Shown piece after piece: positions 17,289-24,030 of a DNA stretch of 61,644 bases. Numbering within the stretch: the first letter of the stretch is position 1; every line of letters starts with the position of its first letter. The translations under genes and the position numbers were made by a program. The notes beneath the pieces were generated by a model. That model did not search any database. It saw only the letters and a list, made by a program, of their open reading frames with translations, and was not told the DNA's origin. The stretch lies in contig CAMKRY010000002.1 of assembly GCA_946415345.1 (NCBI GenBank), positions 1 to 61,644 of the forward strand, in the 5' to 3' direction. The DNA comes from an uncultured Bacteroidales bacterium (GTDB lineage Bacteria; Bacteroidota; Bacteroidia; Bacteroidales; UBA932).

Positions 17289-17657
17289 ATGAAACAGATA
17301 ATCCTCCTTTTCGCCGTCCTCGCGGTGGCCATTTCCTGCGGAACGCAGAAGCAAACTATCGTCATCGACGATCCCCTACCCATCAAAGAAGGGATCGACG
17401 TCTCGCCGGACAAACTGATCATCATGTACGACGAGGAAATCGGCAAGGAGCCGCTGCTGGCGGCCGTCGAAGCCTATGGCGCCGAGCTCATCTATGACTA
17501 CAGCATCATCCCCGGCATCGCCATCCGCATCCCCGACGGCAAGGACATCCACGACGCCATCGCCTACTTCAAAAAGGTTCAGGGCGTCACCACCGTCGAG
17601 CGCGACCACATCTACCACCTCACCGACCCCGTCCAGCCGCATTTGGAGGTTATGTAA
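17289..17657 (+). CDS. Lipoprotein resembling a stand-alone subtilase propeptide/I9-type inhibitor domain
   Basis: Lipobox AVAISCGTQ; LIIMYDEEIGKEPLLAAVEAYGAELIYDYSIIPGIAIRIPDGKDIHDAIAYFKKVQGVTTVERDHIYHL; no protease domain follows. Confidence 0.6.
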   Translation: MKQIILLFAVLAVAISCGTQKQTIVIDDPLPIKEGIDVSPDKLIIMYDEEIGKEPLLAAVEAYGAELIYDYSIIPGIAIRIPDGKDIHDAIAYFKKVQGVTTVERDHIYHLTDPVQPHLEVM

Positions 17658-17671
17658 CAGATTCATCAACC

Positions 17672-18610
17672 ATGAAACGCCATCTATATACATTCATCGC
17701 CAGCCTCACCCTGGCCGTTCTTCTCCCTGCCTGCCAATCCTCTCGCAGCGGGAAAGCAGCGTCAGGACAAACCGCGCCGACGGCAACGGTCAGCAGCGGT
17801 ACGCTGGATATCTACTCCGACTTCGCATCGGAGAATGTCCCGCCGCGGACGGTCTCTGTCTGGAAGCCGGACGGCTACCGGGCCGGCGACAGTTGCAGCG
17901 TCATCTATATGCATGATGGCCAGATGCTCTTTGACGACAAGGTAACCTGGAACCATCGCGAATGGACGGTGGACGAAGTGTTGGCAGACCTCATGGGAAA
18001 GGGCCAGATCCCTCCTGTCATCGTCGTAGGCATCGACAATTCCCCCAACCGCCTCAACGAGTACTTTCCCGACAAGGCCGGGCTCTATGTACCCGGATTC
18101 GATAGCGCAGCAGACACGACGGGGCACTGCGGCGACGCCTATCTGCGCTTTCTGGTCACGGAGGTCAAGCCTTTTATCGACCGGCAATACCGCCCCCTCA
18201 ACGACCGGGAGCACACATTTGTGCTGGGATCCAGCATGGGCGGGCTTATTTCCCTCTATGCCCTGTGTGAATTCCCGGAAGTCTTCGGCGGCGCGGTCTG
18301 CATGTCGTCACACCTGTCCATGGGGCATCTCCAGCTGGAGGGACGCAACGAACAATGGGCCGAGGGATTCCGGCATTATCTGGCGGATCAGCTGCCGCCA
18401 GCCAACAGCCGACGGATCTACATGGACCGCGGCACCGTAGGCATCGATGAGCCCTATGCGCCCTATCAGCGTCAGGTGGATTCGCTCTTCGCCGCCCTTG
18501 GCTGGGATGAAAGCCATTATCAAAGCCTCGTCTTTGAGGGAGACGAGCACAACGAGACCTGCTGGGGCGCCCGGCTCGCTACACCGATTTGCTTTGTGCT
18601 AGGGAAATGA
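17672..18610 (+). CDS. Putative esterase (alpha/beta hydrolase, esterase D-like)
   Basis: Lipobox LLPACQSS; VIYMHDGQMLFDD; GSSMGGLISLYALCEFPEVFGGAVCMS. Confidence 0.85.
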   Translation: MKRHLYTFIASLTLAVLLPACQSSRSGKAASGQTAPTATVSSGTLDIYSDFASENVPPRTVSVWKPDGYRAGDSCSVIYMHDGQMLFDDKVTWNHREWTVDEVLADLMGKGQIPPVIVVGIDNSPNRLNEYFPDKAGLYVPGFDSAADTTGHCGDAYLRFLVTEVKPFIDRQYRPLNDREHTFVLGSSMGGLISLYALCEFPEVFGGAVCMSSHLSMGHLQLEGRNEQWAEGFRHYLADQLPPANSRRIYMDRGTVGIDEPYAPYQRQVDSLFAALGWDESHYQSLVFEGDEHNETCWGARLATPICFVLGK

Positions 18611-18626
18611 AAGACATTCTCTCCAT
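18605..18626. repeat. 22-bp direct repeat, left copy
   Basis: AAATGAAAGACATTCTCTCCAT identical to 19218-19239. Confidence 0.95.
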
Positions 18627-18870
18627 GTTTACACCACGGAGTAGCACCTATGTCCACTTAAGAAAAGTGTTTCTTTTTTCGTGATGAACAGATAAGAAAC
18701 AGTAAAATTCTTATAAGAAATCGACAAAAGACTAAAGAAAGATAAAAATCTGACCGTCCGGAAGCATTTCTTTGCAATCAAAAATGGTTTTTGTACCTAT
18801 ATTGGGATCCCGTCATGTTTTGTGGCGGGATTAATGATTATTAACGACAGGCTCTTTTTGATCCTAAACA

Positions 18871-18902
18871 TTTGTAAAGTCAAAGAATTCTTCCTAGTTT
18901 TG
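18871..18902 (+). promoter_or_regulatory. Bacteroidetes-type promoter of Phd-like gene
   Basis: TTTG-N20-TAGTTTTG. Confidence 0.65.
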
Positions 18903-18917
18903 TACATTATAATGTAC
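18902..18917. promoter_or_regulatory. Perfect 16-bp palindrome, candidate operator
   Basis: GTACATTATAATGTAC; core ACATTATAATGT shared with 14493-14510. Confidence 0.7.
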
Positions 18918-18924
18918 TTGTGTT

Positions 18925-19161
18925 ATGGTCGTCATTAGTTCTGCGGAGTTCCGCAATAATATGAAGAAGTATCTGGACCTGGCCCGGACAGAGCGAGTTG
19001 TAATCCAGCGTGGACGAAACGAAACCTTCGTTCTTGTCGCACAAAATAATGCTCCGGATGCCGATCTTGCACGTGCCATCTCGGTTGACGAGATAATTGA
19101 CAGGGTGCGGGAAGGACTAACGCAAATGCTCGAGAGGAAAGAGGCTGAGAAATCAGCTTGA
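18925..19161 (+). CDS. Type II antitoxin, Phd/YefM-like
   Basis: MVVISSAEFRNNMKKYLDLARTERVVIQRGRNETFVLVAQ typical N-terminus. Confidence 0.8.
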   Translation: MVVISSAEFRNNMKKYLDLARTERVVIQRGRNETFVLVAQNNAPDADLARAISVDEIIDRVREGLTQMLERKEAEKSA

Positions 19162-19162
19162 A

Positions 19163-19219
19163 ATGCAAGTCCAATTCCTTCCAGAGGTAGTTGATCAAGG
19201 ATTTCCAGTGCTTCTCTAA
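19163..19219 (+). pseudogene. Candidate remnant of RelE/ParE-type toxin (N-terminal 18 codons only)
   Basis: MQVQFLPEVVDQGFPVLL*, 1 nt after antitoxin stop; MxVxFLPEV start resembles Bacteroidetes RelE/ParE toxins; truncated exactly at the direct repeat. Confidence 0.5.
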
Positions 19220-19239
19220 ATGAAAGACATTCTCTCCAT
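19218..19239. repeat. 22-bp direct repeat, right copy
   Basis: AAATGAAAGACATTCTCTCCAT identical to 18605-18626. Confidence 0.95.
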
Positions 19240-20842
19240 AATTGTTGCGTTGGCAATAGCGGTGACGAGCTTCGGCCAGGAGGCGGTTGTCGGAAGCTGG
19301 CTCTTTGCGCCCGCCCCGCGTGAGATGTCAGAAATGGCCGATGAAGCCTTCGTGCTGCAGCCGGCCACGGTTATCAACTGCCCAGAAGAGCTTCGGGAGC
19401 AGGCCCGGTTGTTGTCTGACCTGATGGAACCCGCCGTCGGACGGAATCTGCCGGTGAGTGACGGTTCACACGCCATCAACCTGCGGCTGGATTCCTCATT
19501 GGGCGCCGTTCTGAAGGGTTTCCAACAGAAGGAATGTTATCATCTGACTGTAACGCGTCAGGGCGTGACGCTCACTGGGGCGACGCCCGTCGGCGTCCTG
19601 CGCGGCATCCAGACATTGGTGAAAGCTTTGCCGGCCGGCACGGAGCCGGACAGACTTGTGGCGCTTCCCGGCGGCGAAATATTTGACTATCCCGAGTATG
19701 AGTACCGGGCCTTTCTGCTGGACTGCGGACGGCATTTCTTCCCGCTACCTACCCTGAAGAAAATCATCGATATCCTTGCGCTTCATCAGCTGAATGAATT
19801 CCACTGGCACCTGACCGAAGATCAGGGCTGGCGGCTGGAAATCAAACGGTATCCCCGTTTGACGGAGGTCGGATCCTGGCGTGCCGGCAGTCCGGTGCCG
19901 GGGCAGGAAGGCCATGACGGGGTACCCGTCAGCGGCTTATATACCCAGGAAGAAGCCCGGGAAATCGTCGCCTATGCCGACGCACGGGGCATTGAGGTTA
20001 TCCCGGAAATCGACATGCCTGGCCACATGAAGGCCGCCCTGGCGTCGTATCCGGATCTCGGCTGCACCGGCGGCCCGTATGAAGTGGCATGCGAATACGG
20101 CGTCCTGGACGATGTTCTCTGCGTCGGGAAAGAATCCTCCCTGGAGTTCGTATATAATGTCCTGGACGAGGTTATGGACATTTTCCCGTCCCGCTATATC
20201 CATCTGGGCGGGGATGAATGCCCGAAAGGCCGTTGGGAGGCCTGTCCGCATTGCCAGGCCCGGATCCTGGCACTCGGACTACAGACCAGCGGAGCCATGA
20301 CCGCGGAGGAACTGCTACAGTCCTGGTTCCTCGACCGAATGGCGGAAAGGATAGAGGCCCGCGGCCGGCGTGTCATCGTATGGAATGACGCGCTGCTGGG
20401 ATGGGACAACATCGTCAGCGGTGCACCGTCGAAGCAGACCGTCATCGCCGGCTGGATGCGTCCGGTCTCTTCGGAGATTGCCGTTCGGGAAGGTTACGAT
20501 GCCATCATCTGCCCGGTTGGCCATCTCTACCTGAGCGCCGCTGATGGCAACCGTCTTAAAGGAGAGGCATACCTTCGCCGTGTCTACGACTTGCCCGTCC
20601 CGCCGGTTTCTTTAAGCGAGGTGGAAAAAGATAGAATTCTTGGCGTGGAGGCGTGTCTTTGGACCGAACGCGTGGCTGATGAAGAGCTGCTGCTGTGGGA
20701 ATTACTACCCCGGCTGAGCGCCGTGGCCGAGCTCCAATGGTCGGACCCCGCGTCCCGAGATTTTGACGCCTTCCTTTCTCGCATTATAAGGATGGAATCT
20801 CTCTACACAGCCCGTGGATGGAGCTGGAATGCCGCCGAGTAG
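19220..20842 (+). CDS. GH20 beta-N-acetylhexosaminidase
   Basis: LHQLNEFHWHLTEDQGWRLEIKRYPRLTEVGSWR, VIPEIDMPGHMKAAL, YIHLGGDECPKGRW. Confidence 0.95.
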   Translation: MKDILSIIVALAIAVTSFGQEAVVGSWLFAPAPREMSEMADEAFVLQPATVINCPEELREQARLLSDLMEPAVGRNLPVSDGSHAINLRLDSSLGAVLKGFQQKECYHLTVTRQGVTLTGATPVGVLRGIQTLVKALPAGTEPDRLVALPGGEIFDYPEYEYRAFLLDCGRHFFPLPTLKKIIDILALHQLNEFHWHLTEDQGWRLEIKRYPRLTEVGSWRAGSPVPGQEGHDGVPVSGLYTQEEAREIVAYADARGIEVIPEIDMPGHMKAALASYPDLGCTGGPYEVACEYGVLDDVLCVGKESSLEFVYNVLDEVMDIFPSRYIHLGGDECPKGRWEACPHCQARILALGLQTSGAMTAEELLQSWFLDRMAERIEARGRRVIVWNDALLGWDNIVSGAPSKQTVIAGWMRPVSSEIAVREGYDAIICPVGHLYLSAADGNRLKGEAYLRRVYDLPVPPVSLSEVEKDRILGVEACLWTERVADEELLLWELLPRLSAVAELQWSDPASRDFDAFLSRIIRMESLYTARGWSWNAAE

Positions 20843-20857
20843 GTTACTTCCCAAAAC

Positions 20858-20951
20858 AACTGTCCTCAATGCTGCCAGGGAGTGGAGCATTGGGGACAAA
20901 AAGGGGTAAAAACGGGCGTAATGCGCCAAATTTTGGAGCATTAGGGACACT
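20858..20951. repeat. About 94-bp dispersed structured repeat, copy B
   Basis: AACTGTCCTCAATGCTGCCAGGGAGTGGAGCATTGGGGACA...TTTTGGAGCATTAGGGACACT; near copy at 17145. Confidence 0.85.
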
Positions 20952-21711
20952 GGAGATATAAATCCCCCTGGCAGACGTCGCGGAGGAGGGAGACGTAGCG
21001 GTCGATGACAGCGGCGGCATAGGCGGCGCCTTTGGCGGCGGTGGCGGCGTGGGGGTTGCCGATGCCGGTGTCCGTGGAGACGCGGGACCAGTCGCGCGGC
21101 GCCCAGGCCGTCTTGTCGTTCAGGCCCTGGACCGCGAAGCCCTTGGAGCGGCCCTCGCCGGCATATTCCATCTTCACGAGTTCCGGGTGGAAATGCATCA
21201 TGACGGACGTTTCCTGCTCGCCGGCATGGTCGTCGATCTCAGCGTCAAAATAGCCCTTGCGCGGGATGAAGGCGTACCACTCGCTCTCCATGATGAGGAA
21301 GTCCGGATGGGAAACGGCGAAATCGCGGATCATGCCCTTGAAATTGTTGCCGCCGTGGCCGTTGACGATCAGGAGCCGGCGAATCCCCGCCCGCTCCAGC
21401 GAGCTGACGATATCTTCCAGCACGGCCTTCTGGGTCTCCTGGCGGGTATGGATGCAGAACGGGAGTCCGGTCTGGCCGGGATTCTGCGAGCCGAGGGGAA
21501 TGCCCGGCAGGACCATGGCGTTCACGCCCAGCGGTTTGGCCTGCTCTGCGGCGGCGAGAGCAATGTCGCGGGAGAGAATCACGTCCGTGCAATACGGCAG
21601 ATGTCCGTTGTGCGGCTCCGTCGCGCCCCAGGGCAGCAGGGCGATATCATAACGGTCTGTTTGTTTCACGTCGCCCCATTTGGCGGTTTCGATGTTGAAG
21701 GGAGAGATCAT
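20941..21711 (-). CDS. Creatininase family protein
   Basis: DIALLPWGATEPHNGHLPYCTDVIL, LIVNGHGGNNFKGMIRD, DDHAGEQETSVMMHFHPELV. Confidence 0.85.
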   Translation of the reverse strand: MISPFNIETAKWGDVKQTDRYDIALLPWGATEPHNGHLPYCTDVILSRDIALAAAEQAKPLGVNAMVLPGIPLGSQNPGQTGLPFCIHTRQETQKAVLEDIVSSLERAGIRRLLIVNGHGGNNFKGMIRDFAVSHPDFLIMESEWYAFIPRKGYFDAEIDDHAGEQETSVMMHFHPELVKMEYAGEGRSKGFAVQGLNDKTAWAPRDWSRVSTDTGIGNPHAATAAKGAAYAAAVIDRYVSLLRDVCQGDLYLQCP

Positions 21712-21722
21712 GGCGAAATGGA

Positions 21723-22649
21723 TTAAAGGCAGGAAACAATAAGTTCGAGGAAGGCGGCGTCGAAGCGGTCGAAGGACTCTAATTCTTTACTGTCGATGTC
21801 GAGAACCGCCTTGACGGCGCCCTCGACCATCAACGGAACGACGATTTCGGAGCGGGAGAGAGCGCTGCAGGCGATGTGGCCGGGGAAGGCTTCGACATCG
21901 GGGACGACGACGGTCTCGCCGCGCTGCCAGGCCGTGCCGCAGACGCCTTTGCCATATTTGATGCGGAAACAGGCGGCCGGCCCCTGAAACGGGCCAAGGA
22001 CCAACTCCTCCCCTTCCACGCGGTAGAAGCCGACCCAGAAGAACTTCATCCGTTCATAGATCATCGCGGCGGTATTGGCCATGCGGGCGATGGGATCCGG
22101 CTCGTCGCCGAGCAGCAGGCGCAGGTCCTGATAGAGACGCAGATAGCGGAAAGCCTTCAGCGGCAAATGGCAATAGCCGTCGGGATTCTTGTCGAGATAA
22201 TCCTGATGATAATCCTCCGCCGGGTAGAAGTTGCGCAGCGGTTCCAGTTCTGTCGCCAGAGAGATTCCACGGACAAGCCGTGGAATGACGGTCGTCGCAA
22301 CCTCGGCAAAAAGCGACTCGAGCAGCGGCAACTCAGCGGGATCGGTGTAGTAGACGCCCGTGCGGTAGCGGGTACCGACGTCGTGGCCCTGCTGATTGAC
22401 GGAAAGCGGGTCGATCGACGCAAAAAACAGCCGCACAAGGGTCTCCAGCGAGACCCGGTCCGGGCGGTAGCGCACGCGGACGGTCTCGGCGAATCCCGTC
22501 GTATCGGTATATACCTGCTGATAGGTCGGATTCTCAATACTACCGTTGGCATAGCCCGGCGTAGCCTCAACGACGCCGTCCACGCCCTTGAAAAAATGCT
22601 CGACGCCCCAGAAACAGCCGCCGGCGAAATAGATTTCCTTGCTTGTCAT
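21723..22649 (-). CDS. msrA: MsrA fused to GAF-type free methionine-(R)-sulfoxide reductase; palindrome-derived insertion in MsrA domain
   Basis: YFAGGCFWGVEHFF, FYPAEDYHQDYL (MsrA); FFWVGFYRV, LGPFQGPAACFRIKYGKGVCGTAW, VPDVEAFPGHIACSALSRSEIVVPL (fRMsr). Confidence 0.9.
   Translation of the reverse strand: MTSKEIYFAGGCFWGVEHFFKGVDGVVEATPGYANGSIENPTYQQVYTDTTGFAETVRVRYRPDRVSLETLVRLFFASIDPLSVNQQGHDVGTRYRTGVYYTDPAELPLLESLFAEVATTVIPRLVRGISLATELEPLRNFYPAEDYHQDYLDKNPDGYCHLPLKAFRYLRLYQDLRLLLGDEPDPIARMANTAAMIYERMKFFWVGFYRVEGEELVLGPFQGPAACFRIKYGKGVCGTAWQRGETVVVPDVEAFPGHIACSALSRSEIVVPLMVEGAVKAVLDIDSKELESFDRFDAAFLELIVSCL
22263..22289. repeat. 27-bp palindromic element inside msrA
   Basis: GATTCCACGGACAAGCCGTGGAATGAC; perfect 9-bp arms ATTCCACGG/CCGTGGAAT. 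Confidence 0.9.
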
Positions 22650-22663
22650 ACTGCAAAGATAAC

Positions 22664-22690
22664 AAAAAAAGCGATCCTTTCGGATCGCTC
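22664..22690 (-). terminator. Rho-independent terminator downstream of tRNA-Leu
   Basis: Minus strand GAGCGATCC-gaaa-GGATCGC-TTTTTTT. Confidence 0.8.
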
Positions 22691-22693
22691 TCG

Positions 22694-22776
22694 TGCGGAC
22701 GGTGAGACTCGAACTCACACAGGCCAACGCCCACTACCCCCTCAAAGTAGCGTGTCTACCATTTCACCACGTCCGC
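22694..22776 (-). tRNA. tRNA-Leu(GAG)
   Basis: Minus strand GCGGACGTGGTGAAATGGTAGACACGCTACTTTGAGGGGGTAG...GAGTTCGAGTCTCACCGTCCGCA; long variable arm. Confidence 0.9.
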
Positions 22777-22847
22777 AAACTTTGGGATTGCAAAGGTACA
22801 AACGAAAATTGAATTACCAAATTTTTTCAGCGAAAAAGTGCGAAAAA

Positions 22848-22878
22848 TTGTGGAATCCACGAAATTTGACTATCTTTG
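22848..22878 (+). promoter_or_regulatory. Promoter of rpsP-rimM
   Basis: TTG-N20-TATCTTTG. Confidence 0.65.
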
Positions 22879-22940
22879 CAGCCGCTTTCTCGGGTAGGAA
22901 GCATAACACAATTTATTAATATTTAAACAACAGATTCACA

Positions 22941-23495
22941 ATGGCTGTTAAGATTCGTTTACAGCGCCACGGTAAGAAGAATTTCGCATTCTTCCACATT
23001 GTTGTGGCCGACTCCCGCTCCAAGCGTGATGGTCGTTTCATCGAAGAAATCGGTACCTACAACCCGAACACGAACCCTGCTACGATTACCCTTAAGGGTG
23101 ACCGCGCTCTTGCATGGCTCAACGTCGGCGCCCAGCCGACCCTCGTGGTTCGTCGCCTCCTCTCCTATGAGGGCGTGCTTCTCCGCAAGCACCTCCAGGG
23201 CGGTGTCGAGAAGGGTGCCCTGACCCAGGAACAGGCCGACGCCAAGTTCGCCGCCTGGAAGGCTCAGCACGATGAGAAGGTCAACGCGAAGGTTTCGGGT
23301 CTGAAGAACGACGCGATCGCGAAGGCCAAGGAAGCCAAGGCCGCCGAGGCCAAGGTCAACGCCGCCCGCGCAGAGGCTATCGCCAAGCGCAAGGCTGAGG
23401 CCGAAGAGGCTGCCCGCAAGGCCGCCGAGGAAGCTGCCGCTTCCGAGGAGACCGCTGAAGAAGCTCCCGCTGCCGAAGAGGCTGCTGCCGAGTAA
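22941..23495 (+). CDS. rpsP: 30S ribosomal protein bS16 with Ala/Glu-rich C-terminal extension
   Basis: [44 protein letters not shown]. Confidence 0.97.
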   Translation: MAVKIRLQRHGKKNFAFFHIVVADSRSKRDGRFIEEIGTYNPNTNPATITLKGDRALAWLNVGAQPTLVVRRLLSYEGVLLRKHLQGGVEKGALTQEQADAKFAAWKAQHDEKVNAKVSGLKNDAIAKAKEAKAAEAKVNAARAEAIAKRKAEAEEAARKAAEEAAASEETAEEAPAAEEAAAE

Positions 23496-23496
23496 G

Positions 23497-23997
23497 ATGC
23501 GGCTGATCGCCCGAATCCTGAAATCCAACGGAACCGACGGGGAGGTTCTCATGAGCTTCCTCGGCATGGATCCGGAAGAAATCAATCGCAAGGAACCGGT
23601 GTTCGTCGAATTCGACGGACTGCCGGTTCCCTTCTTTTTTGAATCCTTTACCCGCCGCGGTAACAATCGCGCCCTCGTACACCTGACAGGCGTCCGCAAC
23701 CTCGCTGACGCCGACGAGCTGGCTGGCCGCGACGTTTTCCTCGAAGCCTCCGACGAGGAGGACGAAGAAGACATCATCGGCTGGACGGTCCTGGACGACA
23801 ACGGCACCGTCGTCGGAAAGGTCCGCGACTATGAGGACATTCCTGGGAATTTGTGCATTTGGGTGGAAAGAGATTGCTCGACTTCGCTCGAAATGACAAA
23901 CAAGGAGGTCCTGCTGCCGCTGCACGACGATTTGATCCTGGAAGTCAATCCCGACACGCAGACCATCATGCTGGAAATCCCGGACGGGTTGCTATAA
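23497..23997 (+). CDS. rimM: Ribosome maturation factor RimM with repeat-derived internal insertion
   Basis: Follows rpsP by 1 nt; VHLTGVRNLADADELAGRDVFLE, KEVLLPLHDDLILEVNPDTQTIMLEIPDGLL. Confidence 0.93.
   Translation: MRLIARILKSNGTDGEVLMSFLGMDPEEINRKEPVFVEFDGLPVPFFFESFTRRGNNRALVHLTGVRNLADADELAGRDVFLEASDEEDEEDIIGWTVLDDNGTVVGKVRDYEDIPGNLCIWVERDCSTSLEMTNKEVLLPLHDDLILEVNPDTQTIMLEIPDGLL
23872..23897. repeat. 26-bp repeat element inside rimM
   Basis: GATTGCTCGACTTCGCTCGAAATGAC, 24/26 identical to 1292-1317. Confidence 0.9.
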
Positions 23998-24000
23998 ACA

Positions 24001-24029
24001 AAAAACGGAGCCGATCGGCTCCGTTTTTG
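24001..24029. terminator. Bidirectional Rho-independent terminator
   Basis: AAAAACGGAGCCGATCGGCTCCGTTTTTG between convergent rimM and sialidase genes. Confidence 0.9.
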
Positions 24030-24030
24030 T

